Shown here: positions 28,697 through 37,163 of the stretch, one piece after another
How positions within the stretch are numbered: the first letter of the stretch is position 1
Layout: the number at the start of each line of letters is the position of its first letter
From: Streptococcus mitis
GTDB lineage: Bacteria; Bacillota; Bacilli; Lactobacillales; Streptococcaceae
Length of the DNA stretch: 64,000 bases
Direction: 5' to 3'
Assembly (NCBI RefSeq): GCF_016658865.1
Contig: NZ_CP067992.1
Span: 1,969,397-2,033,396 of the forward strand
Notes under the pieces: model-generated
The model's database searches: none
What the model was told of the DNA's origin: nothing
What the model saw: only the letters and a program-made list of their open reading frames with translations
Made by a program: the position numbers and the translations under genes

Positions 28697-29245
28697 TTAA
28701 GATTCTTTAACTTCTAACAAGCCAATCTCGCCATCTTCACGACGATAAATCACATTGGTTGTCTGATCTTCAACATCCACATAGATAAAGAAATCATGTC
28801 CCAACAAATCCATCTGTAGAATAGCTTCTTCCAAATCCATTGGTTTTAAATCAATTTGTTTTGAACGAACAACTCTTGATTGGACAACATTTGTATCTTC
28901 CACCAAAGCATCTGTAAATAATTGACTAGTTGCTACCTTATTTTTATTTTTACGCTCGATTTTTGTTTTATTTTTACGAATCTGACGTTCAATTTTATCG
29001 GTTACAAGGTCAATTGAACCATACATATCTTGAGACACATCTTCTGCACGAAGAGTAATTGAGCCAAGCGGAATCGTCACCTCCACTTTAGCCGTTTTTT
29101 CACGATACACCTTCAAGTTAACTCGAGCATCCAACTCTTGTTCAGCTTGAAAATACTTTTCGATCTTTTCGAGTTTAGAAACTACATAATCACGAATTGC
29201 TTCTGTTACTTCTAGGTTTTCACCACGGATACTATATTTAATCAT
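28697..29245 (-). CDS. hpf: Ribosome hibernation promoting factor, long form
   Basis: A 182-residue protein that dimerises 70S ribosomes into inactive 100S particles. The N-terminal S30AE/YfiA domain (about 1-100, beginning MIKYSIRGENLEVT) is joined by a linker to the C-terminal dimerisation domain (about 125-182; PMDLEEAILQMDLLGHDFFIY), which defines the long form. Single-gene unit with its own promoter carrying a cre-like site. Confidence 0.94.
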   Translation of the reverse strand: MIKYSIRGENLEVTEAIRDYVVSKLEKIEKYFQAEQELDARVNLKVYREKTAKVEVTIPLGSITLRAEDVSQDMYGSIDLVTDKIERQIRKNKTKIERKNKNKVATSQLFTDALVEDTNVVQSRVVRSKQIDLKPMDLEEAILQMDLLGHDFFIYVDVEDQTTNVIYRREDGEIGLLEVKES

Positions 29246-29286
29246 ATGAGTACCTTCTTTCTAAACGTTTTTGTTTTTCTGATTTC

Positions 29287-29315
29287 ATTATAACGCTTTC
29301 ATTTTGTTTTTGCAA
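29287..29315 (-). promoter_or_regulatory. hpf promoter with cre-like site
   Basis: TTGCAA (29310-29315) and TATAAT (29287-29292) are 17 bases apart on the minus strand. TGAAAGCGTTATAA (29288-29301) overlaps the -10 and differs from the CcpA consensus at one defined position. Growth-phase or sugar control of hibernation is inferred. Confidence 0.65.
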
Positions 29316-29324
29316 ATTTTTTCC

Positions 29325-29987
29325 TCATCTTACAAGGGAAAATGTTTTTACATCCTCAGCACCAGCTTCTTCCAACAGTTTCTTCATACGATTTATAGTT
29401 GTTCCGGTAGTATAGATATCATCTATAAGTAGGATTTTTTTAGGAATAGTGACTCCACTTTTGACAAAGAAGGGAAGTTCTGTTGCCAAGCGTTCTGAAC
29501 GATTTTTGGAAGAACTAGCTCGCTCTTCTCTCTTCTCTAGTAAGTCTTGAAAAGAGAACCCTGCTGCTTCAACTAAACCTTCAACCTGGTTAAATCCCCT
29601 CTCGAGCAATCTTTCAGGACTTAGGGGAATTACAACAAATTGATACTCTTTGTACTTTTTTAACTCCTCACTTAAAACTGAAGCAAAGACTTTTCTTAAA
29701 AGGAAGTCTCCATCAAACTTATACCGACTGAAAAAATCCTTCATAGCTTGATTGTAAATAAAAATCGCTCTATGACTGACTTCAACTCCTTCTTTACACC
29801 AAAATTGACAATCTTGACACTTTGTTGACAATCCTGTTTTCATACAGTTTGGACAGTTCTCTTCTCCAATCTTATCAAAAGTAGAATCACAATCTAAACA
29901 AAGACAGGATGCATCATTCTTCAGAAGTAAAAGACTACTGAAAGTTAAAACAGCCTTCATAGTCTGCCCACATAATAAACACTTCAT
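29325..29987 (-). CDS. comFC: Competence protein ComFC
   Basis: A 220-residue phosphoribosyltransferase-like protein required for DNA uptake. An N-terminal zinc region has paired cysteines (CLLCGQ, CLCLDC, CPNC, CQDCQFWC). The C-terminal PRTase fold has the PRPP-loop-like motif LLIDDIYTTGTTINR. It starts inside the comFA stop (4-base overlap), so the two are translated together. Confidence 0.92.
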   Translation of the reverse strand: MKCLLCGQTMKAVLTFSSLLLLKNDASCLCLDCDSTFDKIGEENCPNCMKTGLSTKCQDCQFWCKEGVEVSHRAIFIYNQAMKDFFSRYKFDGDFLLRKVFASVLSEELKKYKEYQFVVIPLSPERLLERGFNQVEGLVEAAGFSFQDLLEKREERASSSKNRSERLATELPFFVKSGVTIPKKILLIDDIYTTGTTINRMKKLLEEAGAEDVKTFSLVR

Positions 29988-31282
29988 AGACCCGCCTCCT
30001 TATTCATCTGTTGAATTTCCTTAATTGCCTTTTTGATTGAAGCATTTAACCCGTCATGGAAGAAAAGCAAATCTCCTGTCGGTCTATCCATGCTTCGTCC
30101 AACTCGTCCACCAATCTGAATCAAACTAGATTTGGTAAACAGACGATGGTTGGCTTCTACTACAAAAACATCCACACAAGGGAAGGTAACTCCACGCTCC
30201 AAGATTGTCGTACTGATAAGTATTGTCAGTTCTCCATCTCGAAAAGCTTGTACCTGCTCTAATCTATCTTCTGTTACAGAAGATACAAAGCCAATTTTCT
30301 CATTTGGAAATTGCTCCTGTAAGATTTCTTTTAGTTGCTCTCCTTTCTTAATTTCTGAAGCAAAAATGAGTAAGTGATAGCCTGTCTTTCTCTGTTTCTC
30401 AATATAAGTCTTTAGCTTTGGTGACAAACGATTCTTATCCAAATAGCGATTAAAATCCGATAACCAGACAGGCTTTGGAATAATCAACGGATTTCCATGA
30501 AACCGTCTAGGCAAACTCAATCGTTTTAATTCTCCGATGCGAACCTTCCTATCTAACTCATCGGTAGAAGTTGCTGTTAAAAAGATTCTCAAGCCATTCT
30601 TCTTTACACTATTCTTGACAGCATGGTAAAGCGTGGGATTGTCAACATAAGGAAAGGCATCTACTTCATCCACTATCAGCAAATCAAAAGCTTGATAAAA
30701 CTTCAATAACTGATGGGTCGTCGCAACAACTAGTGGTGTTCGAAAATACGGCTCTGATTCTCCGTGTAGTAAAGATATCTCGCAAGCAAAATCATCTTGC
30801 AGTCGCTTGTACAGCTCCAAACAAACATCTATGCGAGGACTAGCCAAGCATACTGCACCACCCGCATTGATCACTTTAGCTACTACTTGATAAATCATTT
30901 CTGTCTTTCCAGCTCCTGTTACCGCATGTACCAAGGTTGGTTCTTGCTTATCTACTGCTTGAATCAATCCCTCTGACACCTTCTCTTGAAAAGGAGTTAA
31001 TTGGCCACGCCATTTAAGAACATCTTGTTTCGGAAAATCCTCCTGTGGGAAATAGTATAAAGCTTGATCACTCCTAACTCGCTTCATAATTAAGCACTCC
31101 CGACAATAATAAGCACCGATAGGTAAATACCATTCTTCTAGAATAGTACTATTACAACGTTGACAGAAAAATTTTCCCTTCTCCTTTCTCATTGCTGGAA
31201 TGTTCTCTGCCAACTTACGTTCCTCTTCTGTTAATTCATTCTCAGTAAACAACCGACCGAGATAATTTGGATTTACTTTCAT
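29984..31282 (-). CDS. comFA: Competence DNA translocase ComFA
   Basis: A 432-residue DEAD-box-like ATPase that drives single-stranded DNA import. An N-terminal four-cysteine zinc motif (CQRC near 39-42, CREC near 58-61) is followed by helicase motifs: Walker A AVTGAGKTEM, LIVDEVDAF (DEVD), TATS and QIGGRVGRS. The start codon is only seven bases after a perfect sigma-X box. Confidence 0.93.
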   Translation of the reverse strand: MKVNPNYLGRLFTENELTEEERKLAENIPAMRKEKGKFFCQRCNSTILEEWYLPIGAYYCRECLIMKRVRSDQALYYFPQEDFPKQDVLKWRGQLTPFQEKVSEGLIQAVDKQEPTLVHAVTGAGKTEMIYQVVAKVINAGGAVCLASPRIDVCLELYKRLQDDFACEISLLHGESEPYFRTPLVVATTHQLLKFYQAFDLLIVDEVDAFPYVDNPTLYHAVKNSVKKNGLRIFLTATSTDELDRKVRIGELKRLSLPRRFHGNPLIIPKPVWLSDFNRYLDKNRLSPKLKTYIEKQRKTGYHLLIFASEIKKGEQLKEILQEQFPNEKIGFVSSVTEDRLEQVQAFRDGELTILISTTILERGVTFPCVDVFVVEANHRLFTKSSLIQIGGRVGRSMDRPTGDLLFFHDGLNASIKKAIKEIQQMNKEAGL

Positions 31283-31289
31283 ACTTCTT

Positions 31290-31297
31290 TATTCGTA
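31290..31297 (-). promoter_or_regulatory. Sigma-X competence box of comFA
   Basis: A perfect TACGAATA on the minus strand, seven bases before the comFA ATG. The transcript leader must be extremely short or absent. AAAGAAG is the only purine run between them. Confidence 0.9.
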
Positions 31298-31326
31298 AAA
31301 ACCTAGCGCTTTAGATAATTTTTTAG

Positions 31327-31332
31327 TACAAT
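31327..31332 (+). promoter_or_regulatory. yigZ -10 element abutting the start codon
   Basis: TACAAT ends six bases before the ATG at 31339. No SD sequence is present, so a leaderless mRNA is likely. Confidence 0.5.
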
Positions 31333-31338
31333 TAAATC

Positions 31339-31974
31339 ATGGAATTTAGAACAATTAAAGAGGACGGTCAAGTCCAAGAAGAAATTAAAAAATCACGCTT
31401 TATCTGTCATGCAAAGCGTGTTTATAGCGAAGAAGAGGCTCGGGACTTTATTACTGCCATCAAAAAAGAACACTACAAAGCTACGCATAACTGCTCAGCC
31501 TTTATTATTGGGGAACGTAGTGAAATTAAACGGACAAGTGATGATGGTGAACCCAGTGGTACTGCTGGCGTTCCCATGCTTGGGGTACTAGAAAATCACA
31601 ATCTTACTAATGTCTGTGTAGTAGTGACACGCTACTTTGGAGGCATTAAGCTAGGCGCTGGAGGATTGATTCGTGCTTATGCCGGCAGTGTTGCCTTAGC
31701 TGTCAAAGAAATTGGCATTATTGAAATAAAGGAACAGGCTGGCATTGCTATTCAAATGTCTTACGCTCAGTATCAAGAGTACAGTAACTTCCTTAAGGAA
31801 CATGATCTCATGGAACTTGAGACAAACTTTACAGATCAAGTCGATACGATGATTTATGTTGATAAAGAAGAAAAAGAAAATATTAAAGCTGCACTGGTAG
31901 AGTTTTTTAATGGAAAAGTCACTTTAACTGATCAAGGTTTACGAGAAGTTGAAGTTCCTGTAAACTTAGTGTAA
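31339..31974 (+). CDS. yigZ: YigZ/IMPACT family protein
   Basis: A 211-residue protein of the UPF0029/IMPACT family. The N-terminal domain carries the signature region KATHNCSAFIIGE ... RTSDDGEPSGTAG and TRYFGGIKLGAGGLIRAY; the C-terminal domain is ferredoxin-like (DUF1949). Eukaryotic IMPACT modulates the Gcn2 pathway; the bacterial role is not known. Divergent from comFA across 56 bases. Confidence 0.9.
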   Translation: MEFRTIKEDGQVQEEIKKSRFICHAKRVYSEEEARDFITAIKKEHYKATHNCSAFIIGERSEIKRTSDDGEPSGTAGVPMLGVLENHNLTNVCVVVTRYFGGIKLGAGGLIRAYAGSVALAVKEIGIIEIKEQAGIAIQMSYAQYQEYSNFLKEHDLMELETNFTDQVDTMIYVDKEEKENIKAALVEFFNGKVTLTDQGLREVEVPVNLV

Positions 31975-31989
31975 AAAAAGGAGAAAAAT

Positions 31990-32433
31990 ATGGCATTTGG
32001 TAAATTCATTCAAGGACTCGCTGGTAACTTTAGCGAGCAAAACAAAGAAACTCTTATCAAAGAATATGGACAATATCTACTAGAAAATGAAGAAATTCAA
32101 AGTGGATATAAACTGATTCGTGACTCAATTATATTTACAAATATACGTATCATCTTTACAGATAAACAAGGCGCTACCGGTCGTAAGATGTCTATTAAAT
32201 CAATTTTTTTGATGAACATTGTTAACGTGGAAATGGAAACTGCTGGAGCAGGTATAGATGATAGTGAAATTACTATTACTTATTTAGAAAATGTTTTTCT
32301 AAAAGCACATAATGAGCATTTTAGTGCTCATAAATTTGAATTCCCTAAGAAAACGGATATCGTTCCACTTTACACCTATTTATTAGAATTAGCTTATCAC
32401 AATCGTTTGAAAATTAATGGCTTAGACCTGTGA
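31990..32433 (+). CDS. Bacterial PH-domain protein
   Basis: A 147-residue protein covering essentially one bacterial pleckstrin-homology-like domain (bPH_1 type; IIFTNIRIIFTDKQG and SIFLMNIVNVEME). No signal peptide or membrane segment is seen. AAGGAG precedes the ATG, and it follows yigZ by 15 bases, so they are probably co-transcribed. Function unknown. Confidence 0.75.
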   Translation: MAFGKFIQGLAGNFSEQNKETLIKEYGQYLLENEEIQSGYKLIRDSIIFTNIRIIFTDKQGATGRKMSIKSIFLMNIVNVEMETAGAGIDDSEITITYLENVFLKAHNEHFSAHKFEFPKKTDIVPLYTYLLELAYHNRLKINGLDL

Positions 32434-32440
32434 TATAAAA

Positions 32441-32468
32441 AAATCCTATCACTTCGATAGGATTTCTA
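32441..32468 (+). terminator. Terminator after the PH-domain gene
   Basis: AAATCCTATC pairs perfectly with GATAGGATTT around ACTTC. The T run is short (TTTCTAT). Confidence 0.75.
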
Positions 32469-32529
32469 TATTTTACAAATGGTATAGTTAGAGTTATACT
32501 AGAAATATCTTATACAAAGAGGTATTCAT

Positions 32530-33456
32530 ATGTCTATTTATAACAACATTACTGAACTAATCGGACAAACACCGATTGTTAAACTCAACAACATTGTGCC
32601 AGAAGGTGCTGCGGACGTCTATGTAAAACTTGAAGCATTTAACCCTGGTTCATCTGTAAAAGACCGTATTGCTCTTAGCATGATTGAAAAAGCGGAACAA
32701 GATGGTATTCTGAAACCGGGTGCTACCATTGTTGAAGCAACAAGTGGAAACACTGGTATTGGACTTTCATGGGTAGGTGCTGCTAAAGGGTATAAAGTTG
32801 TTATCGTTATGCCTGAAACTATGAGTGTGGAACGACGTAAGATTATCCAAGCCTATGGTGCCGAACTCGTCCTCACTCCTGGTAGCGAAGGAATGAAAGG
32901 TGCTATCGCCAAGGCTCAAGAAATCGCTGCTGAACGTGATGGTTTCCTTCCTCTTCAATTTGACAATCCAGCAAATCCAGAAGTACACGAAAGAACAACA
33001 GGAGCTGAAATACTAGCTGCTTTCGGTAAAGATGGATTAGACGCCTTTGTTGCTGGAGTTGGTACCGGTGGAACAATTTCTGGTGTTTCTCATGCACTCA
33101 AAACAGCAAATTCAAACATTCAAGTTTATGCAGTGGAAGCTGATGAATCTGCTATTCTATCTGGTGAAAAACCTGGTCCTCACAAAATTCAAGGTATCTC
33201 AGCTGGATTTATTCCTGATACACTGGATACAAAGGCTTATGATGGTATCGTTCGTGTAACATCAGACAATGCTTTAGCACTTGGCCGTGAGATTGGCGGA
33301 AAAGAAGGCTTCCTTGTTGGTATTTCTTCAGCTGCAGCTATCTACGGAGCAATTGAAGTTGCTAAGAAATTAGGTACAGGTAAAAAAGTTCTTGCTCTAG
33401 CACCAGATAACGGTGAACGTTATCTCTCTACAGCACTCTATGAATTTGAAGTGTAG
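32530..33456 (+). CDS. cysK: Cysteine synthase (O-acetylserine sulfhydrylase)
   Basis: A 308-residue PLP enzyme that makes cysteine from O-acetylserine and sulfide. The PLP lysine lies in SSVKDRIA (about residue 41). The substrate loop [11 protein letters not shown] and phosphate-binding GTGGTISG are intact, and the sequence is of the CysK rather than CysM kind. AGAGG precedes the ATG. Single-gene unit bounded by terminators. Confidence 0.95.
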   Translation: MSIYNNITELIGQTPIVKLNNIVPEGAADVYVKLEAFNPGSSVKDRIALSMIEKAEQDGILKPGATIVEATSGNTGIGLSWVGAAKGYKVVIVMPETMSVERRKIIQAYGAELVLTPGSEGMKGAIAKAQEIAAERDGFLPLQFDNPANPEVHERTTGAEILAAFGKDGLDAFVAGVGTGGTISGVSHALKTANSNIQVYAVEADESAILSGEKPGPHKIQGISAGFIPDTLDTKAYDGIVRVTSDNALALGREIGGKEGFLVGISSAAAIYGAIEVAKKLGTGKKVLALAPDNGERYLSTALYEFEV

Positions 33457-33472
33457 TCTCCTAAGTACACTT

Positions 33473-33497
33473 AGCCCTTATTATAGGGCTTTTTATT
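33473..33497 (+). terminator. Terminator after cysK
   Basis: AGCCCT and AGGGCT form a stem around TATTAT, followed by TTTTATTT. Confidence 0.85.
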
Positions 33498-33544
33498 TAT
33501 ACCTTAAAAATAGGAACATCTCCCTATAAAGATTGACTGCATAG

Positions 33545-33570
33545 AAAAAAGGAAGCAATTTAGCTTCCTT
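33545..33570 (-). terminator. Terminator of rpsB-tsf
   Basis: AAGGAAGC/GCTTCCTT is an 8-bp stem with loop AATTTA, followed on the minus strand by TTTTTTC. It is 12 bases after the tsf stop. Confidence 0.9.
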
Positions 33571-33581
33571 CCTTTTTATTA

Positions 33582-34622
33582 TTAGTTATTCAAGGCTGCT
33601 GCCATTGTAGCTGCAACTTCAGCTTCGAAGTCGTTTGCAGCTTTTTCAATACCTTCACCAACTTCAAAGCGAGCGAACTCAACTACTGAAGCGTTAACTG
33701 ATTCAAGATATGCTTCAACTGTCTTGCTGTCATCCATGATGTATACTTGTGCAAGAAGTGTGTAAGCTTGGTCAACTTTAGTGTTGTCAAGCATGAAGCG
33801 GTCCATTTTACCTGGGATGATTTTGTCCCAGATTTTTTCTGGTTTGCCTTCTGCAGCCAATTCAGCTTTGATGTCAGCTTCAGCTTGGGCAATCACTTCA
33901 TCAGTCAATTGAGCTTTTGATCCATACTTCAAGTGTGGAAGAGCTGGTTTGTTAACCATTGCACGACTTTCGTTGTCTTGGTCGATAACGTGGTTCAATT
34001 GTGCCAACTCATCTTTAACGAATTGCTCATCCAATTCTTTGTAAGAAAGAACTGTTGGTTTCATCGCTGCGATGTGCATTGACAATTGTTTAGCAAGTGC
34101 TTCGTCTCCACCTTCAACAACTGAAATAACACCGATACGTCCACCGTTATGTTGGTATGCTCCAAAGTGTTGTGCGTCTGTTTTTTCAATCAATGCAAAG
34201 CGACGGAATGAGATTTTTTCTCCGATAGTTGCTGTTGCAGATACGTATGCAGCTTCAAGAGTTTCACCTGAAGGCATTGTCAAAGCAAGTGCTTCTTCAT
34301 TATTAGCAGGTTTTCCTTCAGCAATAACTTTAGCTGTAGTATTTACCAATTCAACGAATTGAGCATTTTTCGCAACGAAGTCAGTTTCAGCGTTTACTTC
34401 AATAACTGCTGCAACATTACCGTTAACGTAAACACCAGTCAAACCTTCTGCAGCAACACGGTCAGCTTTCTTAGCTGCCTTAGCCATACCTTTTTCACGA
34501 AGCAATTCAATCGCTTTTTCGATGTCACCGTCTGTTTCTACAAGCGCTTTTTTAGCGTCCATAACTCCGGCACCAGATTTTTCACGCAACTCTTTTACAA
34601 GTTTAGCTGTAATTTCTGCCAT
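33582..34622 (-). CDS. tsf: Elongation factor Ts
   Basis: A 346-residue guanine-nucleotide exchange factor for EF-Tu. The N-terminal UBA-like domain ([22 protein letters not shown]) and the EF-Tu-contact motif [10 protein letters not shown] are clear. Length is typical for streptococci, which carry a longer C-terminal part than E. coli. It follows rpsB after a 78-base spacer holding a strong hairpin. Confidence 0.97.
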   Translation of the reverse strand: MAEITAKLVKELREKSGAGVMDAKKALVETDGDIEKAIELLREKGMAKAAKKADRVAAEGLTGVYVNGNVAAVIEVNAETDFVAKNAQFVELVNTTAKVIAEGKPANNEEALALTMPSGETLEAAYVSATATIGEKISFRRFALIEKTDAQHFGAYQHNGGRIGVISVVEGGDEALAKQLSMHIAAMKPTVLSYKELDEQFVKDELAQLNHVIDQDNESRAMVNKPALPHLKYGSKAQLTDEVIAQAEADIKAELAAEGKPEKIWDKIIPGKMDRFMLDNTKVDQAYTLLAQVYIMDDSKTVEAYLESVNASVVEFARFEVGEGIEKAANDFEAEVAATMAAALNN

Positions 34623-34642
34623 TTTGATTCTCCTATATTTTT

Positions 34643-34677
34643 TAAAAATAGGAGAGCCGGGCTAAGCCCCGCCCTCC
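34643..34677 (-). terminator. Intercistronic terminator-like hairpin between rpsB and tsf
   Basis: GGAGxGCxGGGCT and AGCCCxGCxCTCC (34651-34677) form a GC-rich stem, followed on the minus strand by TATTTTTT. It probably acts as a partial terminator or processing signal setting the S2 to EF-Ts ratio. Confidence 0.65.
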
Positions 34678-34700
34678 TAGGTAATTACTAATTATATGAA

Positions 34701-35480
34701 TTAAGCGTTGTCGCCTTCTACAACTTCAACGATTTCTTCAATTGAATCTGCTTGAGCTTCAGAAGCTACAAATTCTGCTTCAACTGCTACTGCATCTTCA
34801 CCTTGACGTCCTTCGATGATAGCGTCAGCCAATTTAGCTGTGATCAATTTAACAGCGCGGATAGCATCATCGTTAGCTGGGATGATTACATCGATATCAT
34901 CTGGATCAGTGTTTGTGTCAACCATCGCCACAACTGGGATTCCCAATTTTTTAGCTTCTTTAACAGCGATTTGCTCTTTATGTGGGTCAACTACGTACAT
35001 CACATCTGGGATACGAGGCATATCTTCGATACCACCCAAGAATTTTTCAAGACGTGCACGTTGTTTGTTAAGAAGTGCAACTTCTTTCTTAGGAAGAACT
35101 TCAAAAGTTCCATCTTCTTCCATACGTTTGATTTCTTTCAAACGAGCGATACGTTTTTGGATTGTTCCCCAGTTTGTAAGAGTTCCACCCAACCAACGGT
35201 GGTTGATGAAGTATTGACCTGAACGTACTGCTTCTTCAGCAACTGCATCAGCTGCTTGTTTCTTCGTACCAACGAACAATACAACTGCATCGTTAGCTGC
35301 TGCATCACGCATGAAATCGTATGCTTGGTCTGCGTATTTTACAGTTTGTTGCAAGTCAATAACGTGGATTCCGTTACGCTCAGTGAAGATGTACTTAGCC
35401 ATCTTAGGGTTCCAGCGACGAGTTTGGTGACCAAAGTGTACACCAGCCTCAAGAAGTTGTTTCATTGAAATTACTGCCAT
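34701..35480 (-). CDS. rpsB: 30S ribosomal protein S2
   Basis: A 259-residue small-subunit protein starting [20 protein letters not shown], with the family signatures [12 protein letters not shown] and [12 protein letters not shown]. The start at 35480 has AAAGGAG upstream. The frame is open to 35564, but that extension is not S2-like. The acidic C-terminal tail is typical of streptococci. First gene of rpsB-tsf. Confidence 0.97.
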   Translation of the reverse strand: MAVISMKQLLEAGVHFGHQTRRWNPKMAKYIFTERNGIHVIDLQQTVKYADQAYDFMRDAAANDAVVLFVGTKKQAADAVAEEAVRSGQYFINHRWLGGTLTNWGTIQKRIARLKEIKRMEEDGTFEVLPKKEVALLNKQRARLEKFLGGIEDMPRIPDVMYVVDPHKEQIAVKEAKKLGIPVVAMVDTNTDPDDIDVIIPANDDAIRAVKLITAKLADAIIEGRQGEDAVAVEAEFVASEAQADSIEEIVEVVEGDNA

Positions 35481-35596
35481 GAGTATTTCTCCTTTTTGTT
35501 TTTTTCCTCTTCTTGACTTCAACTCGCAAAACGACCCAAAGGCAACTGTTTCACAATTCATCAAGAATGAGTATTATCGTTCACACGACAAGTTTC

Positions 35597-35625
35597 ATTT
35601 TACCATACTTTTTCAATATTTTCAA
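35597..35625 (-). promoter_or_regulatory. rpsB promoter
   Basis: TTGAAA (35620-35625), a 17-base spacer ending in TGG, and TAAAAT (35597-35602) form an extended -10 promoter about 117 bases before the rpsB start. The resulting long leader could carry autoregulation by S2, but I cannot see its structure. Confidence 0.75.
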
Positions 35626-35745
35626 GTGATTTTAGTAGATTTTTAAAGTAGATAATTTCTGCTAACTTCCCAACATATACTACTAAGATGCTCTAATAGC
35701 TAAATTTTTTTAAATTTAATATAGTGGCAAAATCATTAGTTTATC

Positions 35746-36957
35746 TTATCTACTTCGAAGTTTCTTACGAATTTTATAAGCTAGATTAAACAAAAAATAT
35801 AATGAACTAGTTGGATAATTAAACTCACCAGCAAATTCCTCGATAGTAGGATTAAACTTGGATTTAAAGCTAATTAACCCACCCTCTAAATTGTTTTCAA
35901 TTCCACCCATATTATGAGTCTCAGCCCCTCGTTCAAAAGAATGTTGTGCTGTCTCAAACCATGTAGGAATAGCAGGTTGATAGTGTCTAAATTCTTCATT
36001 CATTCCAGCATATAAGTTCTCAGAAGTTTTCCCAAATTCGATGGTTAAAGTACCAGACAATGGGACAATACTATCCCCTCTGTCAATATGGTTCTTAAGA
36101 AAAGAAATTTCTTCCTTTAATCGTTCTCTCTCTTGCTGATTCTCTTTTATTTTACCTTCTTTCGTTTTATCTGTAAACTTCTGCTCTGTTTTTAGATTCT
36201 TTTCGAATTGTTGCTCAACTTCTTTCAGTCTATTAGGTAGATCTAAAAAGCTCAGTGTGATAAAGGAGTGATCAGGATAAGTATCCAGTAACTTCTGATA
36301 ATAATCTTTGCCTCGTAAACTGATATTCTTGCGAGACTCTGTTTTCTTCATTAAAAATGAAAAGTCATCTAATAAATCAAGTCCACCAAATTTTACTTCT
36401 AATCCTTTATTTCTTGCAGTTCGGATGGCCTGTCTAGTAGACTTAGAAAGTTGATCCAGTGAGAAATTTTCTTTATGAATATTAGCTTGAAAACGTGGTT
36501 GTATATTTTCTGCCATATCCTTTGTTAAGCCTGTCCAATAAACTTTATTTTTTTTCAGTTCTTCGACAATTGCTAAAGTCATAGAATTTTGGACAGATTC
36601 TTGGTCAATAAGACCTCTACTTATAAATAAACTTGGGTCAAATTTAACCATTATTGCATGGCTTTTTTTAGCAAGTTTTTTCAACGTTAAAAGAACAAAT
36701 TTCAGAAGTTCTTTATCTTCATAGTCAATTACTGGACCTCTTGGAATATAAAACATAGAAAATCCTAATGGTAGCGGCTGAATTAAGATATTTGCTACTC
36801 CAACTAATTGATTATCTTTATAAAAACCAACTCTCTCGTTCCCCCAAGTATCCTTTATCTTGGACCAATCACTACTCTGCAATAAATTTCCTTGAGGATG
36901 ATTTTCTAAAAATAAATCCCACTCTTTAACATCAACATTTATTTTATACCTAAACAT
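35746..36957 (-). CDS. MurM/FemX-like peptidoglycan aminoacyltransferase
   Basis: A roughly 403-residue member of the FemABX family. These enzymes transfer amino acids from aminoacyl-tRNA onto lipid II to build branched interpeptide bridges. Family signs are an N-terminus like MurM (MFRYKINVDVKEWDLF, NLLQSSDW), FYIPRGPVIDYED, RTARNKGLEVKFGG, a charged coiled-coil arm (about 235-285) and the C-terminal NMGGIENNLEGGLISFKSKF. The start at 36957 is uncertain; an in-frame ATG at 36987 exists and neither has a good SD. MurM and MurN lie elsewhere in pneumococcus, so this looks like an extra member. The gene is AT-rich, which hints at transfer. Confidence 0.8.
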   Translation of the reverse strand: MFRYKINVDVKEWDLFLENHPQGNLLQSSDWSKIKDTWGNERVGFYKDNQLVGVANILIQPLPLGFSMFYIPRGPVIDYEDKELLKFVLLTLKKLAKKSHAIMVKFDPSLFISRGLIDQESVQNSMTLAIVEELKKNKVYWTGLTKDMAENIQPRFQANIHKENFSLDQLSKSTRQAIRTARNKGLEVKFGGLDLLDDFSFLMKKTESRKNISLRGKDYYQKLLDTYPDHSFITLSFLDLPNRLKEVEQQFEKNLKTEQKFTDKTKEGKIKENQQERERLKEEISFLKNHIDRGDSIVPLSGTLTIEFGKTSENLYAGMNEEFRHYQPAIPTWFETAQHSFERGAETHNMGGIENNLEGGLISFKSKFNPTIEEFAGEFNYPTSSLYFLFNLAYKIRKKLRSR

Positions 36958-37105
36958 AACTTCAACACCGACTCCCTTAGAAACCATTTTTTATTAACAT
37001 GCTACACTCGTACTAAATCTCTACGTTTCATTTTACTTTAATTAAATAATTATAAAAATAGAAAATAAGTTCAAGTAATTATATAATGAAATTAATTTTT
37101 CCAGC

Positions 37106-37150
37106 ACTATACAAAGGGTGAGATTAATAAGATCTCACCCTTTGTATAGT
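37106..37150. terminator. Long perfect hairpin between pcsB and the FemX-like gene
   Basis: A 19-bp perfect stem (37106-37124 with 37132-37150) built on ACAAAGGGTGAGAT with a seven-base loop. Neither strand has a T run, so it may be a 3' stabiliser or a terminator of unusual kind. It lies just after the pcsB stop on the minus strand. Confidence 0.6.
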
Positions 37151-37163
37151 AATAATCAGTATA

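Noticed and set aside
32481..32498. GTATA...TATAC inverted repeat before cysK as a CmbR/CysR operator
   Set aside because: The arms are only five AT-rich bases and I could not match them to a known cysteine-regulator motif.
34752..35222. Long plus-strand open frames opposite rpsB
   Set aside because: They mirror the codon bias of rpsB, have no SD, and match nothing recognisable.
35481..35564. Longer ribosomal protein S2
   Set aside because: S2 begins [13 protein letters not shown] in relatives, and an SD lies directly upstream of that codon.
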